Origin: Agrobacterium vitis | Lineage (GTDB): Bacteria > Pseudomonadota > Alphaproteobacteria > Rhizobiales > Rhizobiaceae | Length of the DNA: 64,000 bases | Direction of reading: 5' to 3' | NCBI RefSeq assembly: GCF_013337045.2 | Contig: NZ_CP118259.1 | Location: 2,666,001 to 2,730,000 of the forward strand | Shown here: piece by piece, positions 27,485-36,303 of the stretch | How positions within the stretch are numbered: position 1 is the first letter of the stretch | Layout of the letters: each line of letters begins with the position of its first letter | Notes under the pieces: model-generated | What the model was told of the DNA's origin: nothing | The model's input: the letters and a program-made list of their open reading frames with translations, nothing else | Databases searched by the model: none | Position numbers and translations under genes: made by a program

Positions 27485-27559
27485 CATTCTGGACAGTGAT
27501 CTCATCTCGGTCCAAAAGCGTAACAGCAGCATCGAATTCTTGACCAGGGAAGTCCAAAT

Positions 27560-28594
27560 ATGAGCGCGATCGTCAACCATCTTCCTGCCGAACATCCAAA
27601 GGTCAATTTCGGCAAGGTCGGCGTGCTGCTCGTCAATCTCGGGACGCCCGACGGGACCGATTACACCTCGATGCGCCGCTACCTGAAGGAATTCCTCAGC
27701 GACAAGCGGGTTATCGAATGGTCACGACTGTTCTGGTATCCCATCCTCTATGGCATTGTTCTGAACACCCGTCCGGGCAAGGTCGGCAAGGCCTATGCCG
27801 AAATCTGGAACAAGGATCTGAACGAGAGCTATCTGCGGACTTACACCCGCAACCAAGCCGAGAAAATGGCGGTCTCGTTTGCCGATCTGCCAAATGTCGT
27901 GGTGGATTGGGCGATGCGCTACGGCCAACCGTCTATCAAATCCCGCATCGACGCGCTGCAAAAGGCCGGCTGCGAAAAGATCCTGCTGTTTCCGCTCTAT
28001 CCACAATATGCCGCCGCCACCACGGCCACGGTCAATGACGAAGCCTTCAAGGCATTGCTCAAGATGCGCTGGCAACCGGCACTGCGCACCGTGCCGCAAT
28101 ATAGCGACGATCCTGTCTATATTGATGCACTGGCCAATTCCATCGAATCCCATCTCGCCAGCCTCGACTGGGAACCGGAACTGGTGCTGACCTCGTTCCA
28201 CGGCATTCCGAAGTCCTATTTCATGAAGGGCGATCCCTATCATTGCCAGTGCTACAAGACCGCGCGGCTGCTGCGCGACCGGCTGGGCTGGCCGAAGGAA
28301 AAGCTGATGGTGACCTTCCAGTCCCGCTTCGGGCCTGAGGAATGGCTACAGCCCTATACCGACAAGACCGTGGAAAAACTGGCCAAGGATGGCGTCAAGC
28401 GTATTGCCGTGATCAATCCCGGCTTCGTCTCCGATTGTCTGGAAACGCTGGAGGAAATTGCCGGAGAAGCGGGCGAAATCTTCCACCACGCCGGCGGTGA
28501 GAAATTCACCCATATCCCCTGCCTGAACGACAGCCCGGACGGCATGCGCGTACTGGAAAATGTTGTGCGCCGGGAGTTGCAGGGCTGGGTTTGA
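27560..28594 (+). CDS. hemH: Ferrochelatase
   Basis: 344 residues, normal for bacterial HemH, which inserts ferrous iron into protoporphyrin IX in the last step of heme synthesis. Conserved features include VGVLLVNLGTPDGTD near the N terminus, MRYGQPSI, LFPLYPQYAA, the active-site LTSFHGIPKSYFMKGDPYHC with the catalytic histidine, and VINPGFVSDCLETLEE. Cys residues in PYHCQCYK are of the type found in proteobacterial enzymes. It stands alone: the 5'-nucleotidase terminator precedes it and a hairpin follows at once. Confidence 0.96.
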   Translation: MSAIVNHLPAEHPKVNFGKVGVLLVNLGTPDGTDYTSMRRYLKEFLSDKRVIEWSRLFWYPILYGIVLNTRPGKVGKAYAEIWNKDLNESYLRTYTRNQAEKMAVSFADLPNVVVDWAMRYGQPSIKSRIDALQKAGCEKILLFPLYPQYAAATTATVNDEAFKALLKMRWQPALRTVPQYSDDPVYIDALANSIESHLASLDWEPELVLTSFHGIPKSYFMKGDPYHCQCYKTARLLRDRLGWPKEKLMVTFQSRFGPEEWLQPYTDKTVEKLAKDGVKRIAVINPGFVSDCLETLEEIAGEAGEIFHHAGGEKFTHIPCLNDSPDGMRVLENVVRRELQGWV

Positions 28595-28595
28595 G

Positions 28596-28624
28596 ACGAA
28601 GAGTCATTTTCAATGACTCCTCGT
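28596..28624. terminator. Hairpin between hemH and the convergent acyltransferase gene
   Basis: Thirteen-position stem, ACGAAGAGTCATT / AATGACTCCTCGT (one mismatch) with a three-base loop, starting right after the hemH stop and 20 bases from the convergent gene end. No T tract, so termination is not certain. Confidence 0.45.
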
Positions 28625-28643
28625 AGAAGTCCTTAAACCAAAA

Positions 28644-29735
28644 TCACGCGGTTTGCAGGTCCGCGGGTCGGATCAATCGGGCGCCAAGCTCGATTCCCGG
28701 CTTTTCAATGAAAAGGTAACTGACCAGCGACAGAAGATAAGTCGCGACAAGCGTGAAGATCACAACACAGGCCTGTAGAACCGAGTTCGAAACGCCCAAT
28801 CCGGTCAGAACGGCGATCGACACATAAAGCGGGATCATGTGAACAAGATAGACCGAATAGGAAATCTGCCCGAGATGGACCGGCATTGCCGACCCCAGAA
28901 GCCGCGCCGGCAGGTGCATCAGGTGGTGGACGGGGGCCGCTGCCGAGAGCAGGACACCGGCCCAAAGCATAAGAGGCAGCAATTGTGAAAGCCCTTCGCG
29001 GGCAATCGCAATACCGGCAAAGCCCAGAATTGCCAACAGCCATCCCCGCCATTCCTGCCTGCGATCGAAGGCCATATAGCTGCAGATGCCGATGGCAAAG
29101 CGGGAAGCCTTATAGCCGACGAACCCGCCGGGAAGCAGATCCGTCGCCAGGATCAGGGAAAGGAAAACCGCAGCTCCCAGCGGCCAGCGCTGCTTTTTGG
29201 CCAACACCCACAGGAAAAACGGCGCCAGGAGATAAAACTGCCACTCCATGGAAATGCTCCAGGCCTGGCCGACGATCGTATAAGGGGCGCTATCGAGCAC
29301 GCGATCCGGCACCAGGCCCTGCAACAACGGAACATGGACGATAAGCTGCTGACCGAGCGATTCCAGGCCCTGTTGAGCCAGGTAAAGCCGGTTGGCATTG
29401 GTCGGCGTCGCGAAGGGAATGTCCTGCCAGGCGGAAACCTGCACCGGCAGCAACATTGTCGAAAGGGCCAGAACCACCAGATATAATGGAAACAGCCGGA
29501 AGCCACGGCGGGCAATATAAAGTCCCAGCGGCTCAGCATTGCGGTCGATCAGACGGGCGATCACGAAGCCGGACAGGATGATAAACACATCCACTGCCAA
29601 GACATTGCGGTCGACAATTGGCAGGCCCCAGCCGAATGTCAAGGAAACATGCCCGAGCACCACCCACCATGCCATGATACCTCGCAGACCTTCAAGTGAA
29701 GTTATCCTATGGCTTTGACTGGGCTGCATTTTCAT
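28644..29735 (-). CDS. Acyltransferase-3 (OafA/YrhL-like) membrane protein
   Basis: 363 residues forming about ten membrane helices. The start ITSLEGLRGIMAWWVVLGHVSL is the acyltransferase-3 signature, with the conserved Arg and the catalytic-type His in GHVSL; SISMEWQFYLLAPFFLW is another family block. These enzymes transfer O-acetyl or other acyl groups from the cytoplasm to extracytoplasmic sugars, such as exopolysaccharide, LPS O-antigen or Nod factor-like molecules. No target pathway is encoded next to it, so the acceptor is unknown. It lies convergent to hemH. Confidence 0.9.
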   Translation of the reverse strand: MKMQPSQSHRITSLEGLRGIMAWWVVLGHVSLTFGWGLPIVDRNVLAVDVFIILSGFVIARLIDRNAEPLGLYIARRGFRLFPLYLVVLALSTMLLPVQVSAWQDIPFATPTNANRLYLAQQGLESLGQQLIVHVPLLQGLVPDRVLDSAPYTIVGQAWSISMEWQFYLLAPFFLWVLAKKQRWPLGAAVFLSLILATDLLPGGFVGYKASRFAIGICSYMAFDRRQEWRGWLLAILGFAGIAIAREGLSQLLPLMLWAGVLLSAAAPVHHLMHLPARLLGSAMPVHLGQISYSVYLVHMIPLYVSIAVLTGLGVSNSVLQACVVIFTLVATYLLSLVSYLFIEKPGIELGARLIRPADLQTA

Positions 29736-30073
29736 ATTCTCAAGACATGTTTCGGGAAAACCAGTTCCCGTTCCCCTTCAGCACCCTGCGTTTTAGCCAC
29801 CGTGGGATACTGACTCCGCTTAAAATTTCTATTGCATACTTCAAATATACAAATTGCTTTTAAAATGCCGTTCTTGATGAGTCCATATTGAAATGAGCTT
29901 CCCCGCCCTTGCCTGTCGCACTGTTCATTCACGGCGATCTTGATTGTAAAATCAAGCTTCCACAATCTAAAGATTGTGTAATCCACAGGTACAAATCAAA
30001 GCAATAATTAATTGTTCCACCCTACATTCAACCTATCGAGAGAGATTGCCGCGGCCCAGCGGAGGAGGAATCT
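29736..30073. other. Divergent promoter region, no gene seen
   Basis: 338 AT-rich bases between an acyltransferase gene (minus) and an MCP gene (plus). An 84-residue minus-strand frame here lacks a recognisable family and ribosome site. AGGAGGA lies directly before the MCP start codon at 30074. Confidence 0.5.
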
Positions 30074-32122
30074 ATGCGTATTAATGGTAAAATATATCTA
30101 CTTGTTTTCATTCTCGGCTTTGCCGCGTCCCTGATTGGGGCGATCGGGATCTTCGTGGCATTGCGATATGACAGCAAGACCGCACAGGTCCTCAACCTAT
30201 CTGAGCGCGCCTTCCAGGGTGAGCGGCTCAACCGCCTGATCACTTCAGTCGTGATGGAATCACGGGGTATCTACGCGGCGAAATCGAAGGAAGATGCCGA
30301 CAAGTTCGGCAAGGGGCTGACAAAAAGCCTCGATGACATGGATGCCACGCTTCAAACCTGGCGGAAAATGATACCGGAAACCCAGCTGCAGGCCTTCCAA
30401 GCCATGGTTGCCAAGGCGGCGGAATTCCGGACATTCCGCACGGAAACAGTCCGTCTGGGCACAGAAGTCAGTCCGCAGGCCGCCAATGAGCAGGGCAATA
30501 ACGAGGCCAACCGCGCCAACCGCAAAGCCTTCCAGACGGAGGTGGATGCCGTCGTCAGCGCCGACAAGAAAGAACTCCAGGAGGTCACGGCATCGGTCGC
30601 CAGCTTCCAGACAGCCATGATGATCCTGATCGTCTCGGTGACGACAGTTTCCATCCTGATCGGCGTCGGCCTCGGGATCTATATCGGCGTCAAGCAGTTG
30701 AGCCGCCCGATCGTCCAGCTCACCGCGGCCATCAAGCGTGTCGCCAATGGTGATTTTGAAACCGACGTGCCGGGCGCCACCCGTAAGGATGAAATCGGCG
30801 ACATGGCCTTGGCGGTGGAAACCTTCAAGCGCAATGGCCAGGAGGTCGCCCGCATGAATGCCCAGGAAACCGCCCTTCGCGCAAAAAGCGATGACCTGCA
30901 ATCCAGCATGTCCGTTGTCGTCGCAGCAGCCGCCGATGGCGATTTCAGCAAGCGGATCGACAAACATTACGACGACCCAAATCTTGACCGTTTCGCTAAC
31001 AATATCAATGAGCTGATCGCAAGCGTCGAGCGCGGAGTGACGGAAACCCGTCGGGTGATCGCCAATCTCGCCAGCGGCGATCTGAGCCAGGAAATGCAAG
31101 GCCAGTTCAGAGGCGCGTTCGGCGAATTGCAGGCCAATGTCAACACCACCTTTGAGCGCCTGCGCGACACGATTTCCAGTATCCGCCACAAGACGGACAC
31201 GATCAGCGGCAGCACCGGCCAATTGAGCAATGCCACCAACGAGTTGTCGATGCGCACCGAAAAGCAGGCAGCCGCTCTGGAAGAAACTTCAGCGGCACTT
31301 GATGAGATCACAGTCGTGGTGCGCAGTTCGTCGGACCGTGCCCAGGAAGCCAGCCGGATTGTGACGGAAGCCACGGAAAATGCCGCCCAGTCCGCCGTCG
31401 TGGTGAGCGAAGCCGTGGACGCCATGGGCCGGATCGAAAATGCTTCCAAGGAAATTTCCACCATCATCAACGTCATCGACGAGATTTCCTTCCAGACCAA
31501 TCTTCTGGCCCTGAATGCCGGTGTGGAAGCCGCGCGTGCGGGTGAAGCCGGCAAGGGGTTTGCCGTGGTGGCCCAGGAAGTGCGCGAACTGGCGCAACGC
31601 TCCGCCAATGCCGCCAAGGACATCAAGGCGCTGATTACCAAATCCGGTCAGGAGGTCGAAGGCGGGGTCAAGCTGGTGCAAAAAACCGGCGAAGCGCTGG
31701 CAAAGATCGAAAGCCGGGTGCTGACCATCAATGAGCATATCCATTCCATCGCCAATGCGGCCAAGGAACAGGCAACCGGCCTGCATGAGATCAATGCCGC
31801 CATCAACCAGATGGATCAGGTGACCCAGCAGAATGCCGCCATGGTCGAGGAAACCTCGGCGTCTACCCATTCGCTCTCCGACGAGGCGCAGAGCCTGGTC
31901 GGGCTGCTCAGCCACTTCAAGATTTCCGGGCAACAAGGCCGCTCGATGCCTGAAACCACGATGTCCGAGCCTCGGCGCAGGGCACCGCAGCCGGTCTCCG
32001 CAAATCTGACCGCCCGCAGCCCGGCTCCGTCACCGGCCCGCGAACGGGTCAAGGCCGTTGCCAAGGCCTTTGGCGGGGGCGCAGCTGCCGCTCAATCCCG
32101 GGATAACTGGGAGGAGTTTTGA
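30074..32122 (+). CDS. Methyl-accepting chemotaxis protein with C-terminal NWEEF
   Basis: 682 residues. TM1 about 7-30, a helical periplasmic domain to about 180, TM2 about 184-210 (MMILIVSVTTVSILIGVGLG), then two HAMP-like segments (about 211-265 and 300-360) and the signalling coiled coil. The hairpin tip contains the invariant IDEISFQTNLLALNAGVEAARAGEAGKGFAVVAQEVR region. The protein ends in DNWEEF, matching the aromatic-acidic pentapeptide tether for CheR/CheB. The ligand is unknown; the sensing domain has no recognised fold. Ribosome site AGGAGGA precedes ATG. No che operon is nearby, so it feeds a distant pathway. Confidence 0.95.
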   Translation: MRINGKIYLLVFILGFAASLIGAIGIFVALRYDSKTAQVLNLSERAFQGERLNRLITSVVMESRGIYAAKSKEDADKFGKGLTKSLDDMDATLQTWRKMIPETQLQAFQAMVAKAAEFRTFRTETVRLGTEVSPQAANEQGNNEANRANRKAFQTEVDAVVSADKKELQEVTASVASFQTAMMILIVSVTTVSILIGVGLGIYIGVKQLSRPIVQLTAAIKRVANGDFETDVPGATRKDEIGDMALAVETFKRNGQEVARMNAQETALRAKSDDLQSSMSVVVAAAADGDFSKRIDKHYDDPNLDRFANNINELIASVERGVTETRRVIANLASGDLSQEMQGQFRGAFGELQANVNTTFERLRDTISSIRHKTDTISGSTGQLSNATNELSMRTEKQAAALEETSAALDEITVVVRSSSDRAQEASRIVTEATENAAQSAVVVSEAVDAMGRIENASKEISTIINVIDEISFQTNLLALNAGVEAARAGEAGKGFAVVAQEVRELAQRSANAAKDIKALITKSGQEVEGGVKLVQKTGEALAKIESRVLTINEHIHSIANAAKEQATGLHEINAAINQMDQVTQQNAAMVEETSASTHSLSDEAQSLVGLLSHFKISGQQGRSMPETTMSEPRRRAPQPVSANLTARSPAPSPARERVKAVAKAFGGGAAAAQSRDNWEEF

Positions 32123-32166
32123 TACACTAATCCTCCTCAGATGAGGGCTTTCTCATCAGGACACAC

Positions 32167-32203
32167 AATGCCAACGGTCATTCTTTGAATGATCGTTGGC
32201 ATT
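32167..32203. terminator. Hairpin between convergent MCP and queE genes
   Basis: Sixteen-pair stem (one G-U), left arm AATGCCAACGGTCATT at 32167-32182 and right arm at 32188-32203, with a CTTTG loop. It lies between two convergent genes and could stop both transcripts, although there is no T tract. Confidence 0.5.
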
Positions 32204-32246
32204 GGTACGCAAAGTGGACACCGGTTTTCGGTCCGATGCTCTCCCG

Positions 32247-33008
32247 TCACACACCGCGCTTGTTGCCCCAGAGCAGCACATGCAGTTGCGGCAACACACA
32301 AGCCGAAAACCAGCGGTCTTCGACCACCCGGTCCACCAGCCAATGCATCCGGGTCATGATGCCATCCATGTCGATGACCGCGTCATCGTCTTCCGGCGGC
32401 GGGGGCGTGTGGTTGCCGGGTTGGAGATAGACCGGCAGATGCGGATGCCGGGCGCTGGCGTCGCGGGCATAGGCATAGTCGGCCTCATCGAAGACGATGA
32501 ACTTCAACACGGTGAGCGGGCTTTTCTGCTGCCCCCGCGCTGCGGCTTTCTCCAGACAGAGCGAAAGCGCATCCCAATCCGTTTCCATGCCGCTCGAAGG
32601 TGGTTTGGGCGATAGCACCAGCACATCCAGATCGGCAAACCAGTCGCGGGCAATCGACCCCTGGGTTTCCAGGGCGAAGCGGTAGCCTCGCTCATGACCG
32701 TGGGCAATCAGCCCGCCCAGCGGCTGGATCGCCGGATTGCCGCCCGACAGCGACACCATCAATGGTACGCCCCCGGACAGGCTTTCCACCTCGGACCAGA
32801 TCGCCTCGACGCTCATTGGCAGCCATTCGTGGCGAAAGCGGCTTTCCACCGCATGCAGGCTATCGCACCAGGAACAGCGATAATCGCAGCCGCCCATGCG
32901 CACGAACACGGTCGGCTGGCCGATCAACACCCCCTCACCCTGAATGGTCGGTCCGAAGATTTCGCTAACCCTAAGCCCCGCATCGCCCAAAATCTGAGAC
33001 TGCGTCAC
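32247..33008 (-). CDS. queE: 7-carboxy-7-deazaguanine synthase QueE
   Basis: 253 residues from a GTG start at 33008 that overlaps the queD stop by four bases (GTGA). This radical-SAM enzyme contracts 6-carboxytetrahydropterin to 7-carboxy-7-deazaguanine in queuosine synthesis. The iron-sulfur cysteines are Cys41, Cys45 and Cys48 in [10 protein letters not shown], and the N-terminal [12 protein letters not shown] and [11 protein letters not shown] motifs are typical of QueE. An upstream start at 33110 would lie inside queD and is rejected. It is the third gene of the queC-queD-queE unit. Confidence 0.95.
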   Translation of the reverse strand: MTQSQILGDAGLRVSEIFGPTIQGEGVLIGQPTVFVRMGGCDYRCSWCDSLHAVESRFRHEWLPMSVEAIWSEVESLSGGVPLMVSLSGGNPAIQPLGGLIAHGHERGYRFALETQGSIARDWFADLDVLVLSPKPPSSGMETDWDALSLCLEKAAARGQQKSPLTVLKFIVFDEADYAYARDASARHPHLPVYLQPGNHTPPPPEDDDAVIDMDGIMTRMHWLVDRVVEDRWFSACVLPQLHVLLWGNKRGV

Positions 33009-33361
33009 GGACGATACTCCGCCCAGGTTTTCTGGGTTTCGCTGACCCGGACCGCAGAGGTCTCGGCAAATCGCTGCTTGCACCAGTCGTAGAAATGCTT
33101 GGCCAGACATTCCGCCGTGGTCTTGTCGTGACCCAGGACGTCATTGAGATGGCGATGATCGAAGGCCTCATCGATATAGGTCTTCAGCACCTTCAGCTCA
33201 TGATAATCGCGCAGGAAGCCATGGTCGTTCAGGTCCTCCCCCGAAAGCTCGACCTCGACAATGTAATTATGCCCATGCAGCCGGGCGCATTGGTGATCGG
33301 CGGGAAGGCCTTTCAGCTGGTGCGAGGCGGAAAAATGAAACTCCTTGGTGATCCGGTACAT
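33005..33361 (-). CDS. queD: 6-carboxy-5,6,7,8-tetrahydropterin synthase QueD
   Basis: 118 residues from ATG 33361. It converts dihydroneopterin triphosphate to 6-carboxytetrahydropterin, the QueE substrate. Zinc ligands are visible as His14, His29 and His31 (SASHQL, LHGHNY) with catalytic Cys25 nearby, plus DHRHLND in the middle. Longer upstream frames run into queC and are not used. Spacing to queC is 4 bases and to queE minus four, so the three genes form one tightly packed operon. Confidence 0.95.
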   Translation of the reverse strand: MYRITKEFHFSASHQLKGLPADHQCARLHGHNYIVEVELSGEDLNDHGFLRDYHELKVLKTYIDEAFDHRHLNDVLGHDKTTAECLAKHFYDWCKQRFAETSAVRVSETQKTWAEYRP

Positions 33362-33365
33362 GGTT

Positions 33366-34073
33366 TCAAACCTCCCTGGCCTGAAAGCTAGAGGTGGCGC
33401 TGACCCAGAAATCCGGATCTTCATAGGCAGTTGGATCGGTAACACCGGCCAGATGAAAGGCTTCGCGCCGTTCCACGCAGGTGCCGCACCGGCCGCAGTG
33501 GCGCGCACCGCCCTTGTAGCAGGACCATGTCTGGTCAAACGGCGTGCCGTATTTCGCCCCTTCGGTGACGATATCGGCCTTGGAAACCGTGACGAACGGC
33601 GCCATCAGCTTGACATCGGCATAGCCTTCCAGCGCATGGGCCTGCATGGTCTGGAATGCATCGATGAAACCGGGTCGGCAATCGGGGTAGATGAAATGGT
33701 CGCCGCCATGCACGGCAACGGCCACCGCATCCGCCTTGCGGGCCGCAGCCACGCCGAAGGCAATTGCCAGCATGATGGCATTGCGGTTCGGCACGACAGT
33801 GATCTTCATCGTCTCTTCGGCATAATGGCCGTCGGGAACCTCGAGATCATCCGTCAGTGCCGAGCCAGTCAGGCTGGCGCCAATCGCGGTAATGTCGATG
33901 ATCTGGTGCGGCACGCCCAGCCGTTTGGCCGCGAGCGCTGCAAAATCCAGCTCTTTTTTATGACGCTGGCCGTAATCGAAGGAGATCAGGCCGATCAGCT
34001 GATGCTCCGCCGCCATTTTATCGGCAAGCGAAACGGAATCGAGTCCGCCTGAGCAGACGACGAGTATTTTCAT
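33366..34073 (-). CDS. queC: 7-cyano-7-deazaguanine synthase QueC
   Basis: 235 residues from ATG 34073. This ATP-dependent enzyme makes preQ0 from the QueE product with ammonia. The PP-loop SGGLDS is at residues 8-13 and the C-terminal zinc site is visible as the cysteines of SCYKGGARHCGRCGTCV. AAGGA lies nine bases upstream and forms part of a preQ1-I riboswitch (34082-34117), so translation of the operon is probably shut when preQ1 is plentiful. It is the first gene of queC-queD-queE. A longer frame starting at 34205 is rejected because it would include the riboswitch. Confidence 0.96.
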   Translation of the reverse strand: MKILVVCSGGLDSVSLADKMAAEHQLIGLISFDYGQRHKKELDFAALAAKRLGVPHQIIDITAIGASLTGSALTDDLEVPDGHYAEETMKITVVPNRNAIMLAIAFGVAAARKADAVAVAVHGGDHFIYPDCRPGFIDAFQTMQAHALEGYADVKLMAPFVTVSKADIVTEGAKYGTPFDQTWSCYKGGARHCGRCGTCVERREAFHLAGVTDPTAYEDPDFWVSATSSFQAREV

Positions 34074-34081
34074 GGTTCTAG

Positions 34082-34117
34082 TCCTTGTTTTTTCCGGGTA
34101 GGCTGCGACCGGTGGTG
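34082..34117 (-). ncRNA. preQ1-I riboswitch upstream of queC
   Basis: On the minus strand the leader reads CCGG, then TCGCAGCCTAC, then CCGG, then AAAAAACAAGGA, 9 bases before the queC ATG. The short GC stem, CAGC-containing loop, A-rich tail and AAGG that can pair with the CCT in the loop are the features of the class I preQ1 aptamer. The AAGGA is also the Shine-Dalgarno of queC, so ligand binding would hide it. Identified by motif only. Confidence 0.8.
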
Positions 34118-34270
34118 AAAACCGTGGCCCTGATAGCGCAGAAGTGAGGCTTTGCAAACCCGCCCGAACGGGTAATTGCCCCGAGAACGACCCTAGATTG
34201 GCCATGCCACTGGTAACGGGGTGGGGCCAAGCTTACATAAGGTTCAACAAAATAGCGGTGGTGAGAAAAT

Positions 34271-35305
34271 ATGTCCGGCTTCGATATTCTGGTTATTGCC
34301 CTGGTGGGCTTCGTCATCCTGGTGCTGATTGCCGGGATCAAGACCGTGCCGCAGGGCTTTCGCTATACGGTGGAACGCTTCGGGCGCTATACTCGCACGC
34401 TGGAACCGGGCCTCAACATCATCACACCCTTCATCGAGACCATCGGTGCCAGGATGAATGTGATGGAACAGGTGCTTGACGTTCCGACCCAGGAAGTCAT
34501 CACCAAGGACAATGCCAGCGTTTCCGCCGATGCCGTGGCCTTTTATCAGGTGTTGAATGCTGCCGAAGCCGCCTATCAGGTCGCCAATCTGGAAAACGCC
34601 ATTCTCAACCTGACCATGACCAATATCCGCTCGGTCATGGGCTCGATGGACCTCGACGAACTGCTCTCCAACCGCGAGGTCATCAATGACCGCCTGCTGC
34701 GGGTGGTGGATGAAGCCGTGCGCCCTTGGGGCATCAAGGTTACCCGCGTCGAGATCAAGGACATCCAGCCGCCCAAGGATCTGGTCGATGCCATGGGCCG
34801 CCAGATGAAGGCCGAGCGTGAAAAGCGCGCCCAGGTGTTGGAAGCCGAAGGCTTCCGCAATGCCCAGATTCTGCGGGCCGAAGGCGCCAAGCAGTCCGCC
34901 ATCCTCCAGGCCGAAGGCCAGCGCGAAGCTGCCTATCGCGAGGCCGAGGCCCGCGAGCGTCTGGCCGAAGCGGAAGCCAAGGCGACAGCCCTGGTGTCGG
35001 CGGCAATTGCCGCCGGTGACGTCCAGGCCATCAACTACTTCGTCGCGCAGAAATATACCGAAGCGATGACCGCTATCGGCACCGCCTCCAACTCGAAAAT
35101 CGTGCTGATGCCGATGGAAGCCTCATCGCTGATCGGTTCGCTGAGCGGCATTGGCGCCATCGCCCGTGAAGTGTTTGGCGGCGATGCCCCACAGGCGAGT
35201 TCCAACCCGGCTCGTGCCTCTGGCACCTCCACCAGAAGCGTTCCGAAAACCACCGCAGTCAGCACCACGCCCGTGATCAATCCCTTCGCCAAGTCGGAGG
35301 AATAA
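34271..35305 (+). CDS. SPFH/band-7 membrane protein, QmcA-like
   Basis: 344 residues. One N-terminal membrane helix (about 4-22, [19 protein letters not shown]) leads into a band-7 domain: [34 protein letters not shown], then a long Ala/Glu-rich coiled coil (about 170-245) and a C-terminal hydrophobic, low-complexity tail. Such proteins form large oligomers in membrane microdomains and are linked to protease control (FtsH partners in other bacteria). An NfeD-family gene follows after six bases, the standard partner. The two genes are surely one unit. Confidence 0.93.
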   Translation: MSGFDILVIALVGFVILVLIAGIKTVPQGFRYTVERFGRYTRTLEPGLNIITPFIETIGARMNVMEQVLDVPTQEVITKDNASVSADAVAFYQVLNAAEAAYQVANLENAILNLTMTNIRSVMGSMDLDELLSNREVINDRLLRVVDEAVRPWGIKVTRVEIKDIQPPKDLVDAMGRQMKAEREKRAQVLEAEGFRNAQILRAEGAKQSAILQAEGQREAAYREAEARERLAEAEAKATALVSAAIAAGDVQAINYFVAQKYTEAMTAIGTASNSKIVLMPMEASSLIGSLSGIGAIAREVFGGDAPQASSNPARASGTSTRSVPKTTAVSTTPVINPFAKSEE

Positions 35306-35311
35306 ACCGCC

Positions 35312-35770
35312 ATGTTCGCCACGCTGGTCGATCAATGGGGACCGTGGAGCTGGCTGGTGCTGGGACTGGCACTGCTGGCCGTCGAACTGGTCATGCCCGG
35401 CATGTTCATGATCTGGATCGGGCTGGGCGCCATTGCCACCGGCCTTCTCTCGCTGGCCTTCTGGGGCGATGCCTTCTGGCCCTGGCAGGTTCAAGCGCTG
35501 GTGTTCTGCGCTTTTTCAATTGCCGCCATCCTGATCGGGCGTAAATATCTACGCTCCGACGCCAGAAGCAGCGACGAGCCGCTGCTCAACCAGCGCACAG
35601 CAAGTCTTGTCGGACGAACCGCCACACTCCAGGAACCGATCCGCGAGGGTCGTGGCCGCATCAGGTTGGATGATACGTTCTGGACTGTGTCAGGACCGGA
35701 TCTGGAGGCCGGAACCCAGGTCAAGATCATCGCCGCCCATGGCGGCGATTTGACGGTGGATGCGGCATAG
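35312..35770 (+). CDS. NfeD family protein
   Basis: 152 residues with two or three closely spaced membrane helices (about 10-72) followed by a soluble OB-like domain (SLVGRTATLQEPIREGRGRI to the end). This short form, often called NfeD1b, pairs with SPFH proteins of the QmcA/stomatin type as seen here. Its precise role is not known; a scaffold or assembly factor is commonly proposed. Start ATG 35312 follows the SPFH stop closely with GGAGGAAT overlapping that stop. Confidence 0.88.
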   Translation: MFATLVDQWGPWSWLVLGLALLAVELVMPGMFMIWIGLGAIATGLLSLAFWGDAFWPWQVQALVFCAFSIAAILIGRKYLRSDARSSDEPLLNQRTASLVGRTATLQEPIREGRGRIRLDDTFWTVSGPDLEAGTQVKIIAAHGGDLTVDAA

Positions 35771-35910
35771 GAACGAGGAGGATAGCGAGCGCCGATACGG
35801 CGCCGAATTTGTTATAGGGACTTCACAATTTTATCCCAATTGGATCGTTCAGTTGGTCACTATTCACAGGACAGAACGCACGGTAACTGCACGTGGGTGT
35901 CGGGAGTGAC

Positions 35911-36276
35911 TTGACGAAACGTGTCTTGCAGTTTGCTGCCGTGTGCTTCAGCGCTGTCGGCTTGACCAACTGTGTATCCATAGACGCAAAATCGCTCCTA
36001 CCCATGGCCGTCGGAGACAGCGTTGGGAGCCAGTACGGAAACTATGAGATGCAGAAAAGCGAGGAAACCCGCGGGCCGTCCGGAGAAAAATGCGTTGTAT
36101 TCGCCTGGGACAGGCCGGTCTCGCCAACCATGGCGCTACGCATCAAATCCGCCAGTTGCGACTGTGTCCACCATCCGGGACATGTGGAATGCGTGGAACT
36201 GTCTCGAACACTCATTCCGTTGTCTCAAAGCGAGCTAACACGGCACAATAACGGCAATGCCGCCATCACCCTGTAA
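35911..36276 (+). CDS. Putative lipoprotein, unrecognised
   Basis: 121 residues if started at TTG 35911, preceded by GGGAG at a suitable distance; a GTG at 35893 is the alternative. The N terminus MTKRVLQFAAVCFSAVGLTNC looks like a lipoprotein signal with the cysteine at residue 21. The rest is not like any family I recognise: it contains VGSQYGNYEMQKSEETR, several cysteines (CDCVHHPGHVEC) and a polar end. Likely a small envelope protein, with disulfides probable. Its neighbours (NfeD, KdsD) give no clue. Confidence 0.6.
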   Translation: MTKRVLQFAAVCFSAVGLTNCVSIDAKSLLPMAVGDSVGSQYGNYEMQKSEETRGPSGEKCVVFAWDRPVSPTMALRIKSASCDCVHHPGHVECVELSRTLIPLSQSELTRHNNGNAAITL

Positions 36277-36303
36277 CGTTAAAGAGAACGGCAAACCGCT
36301 CTT

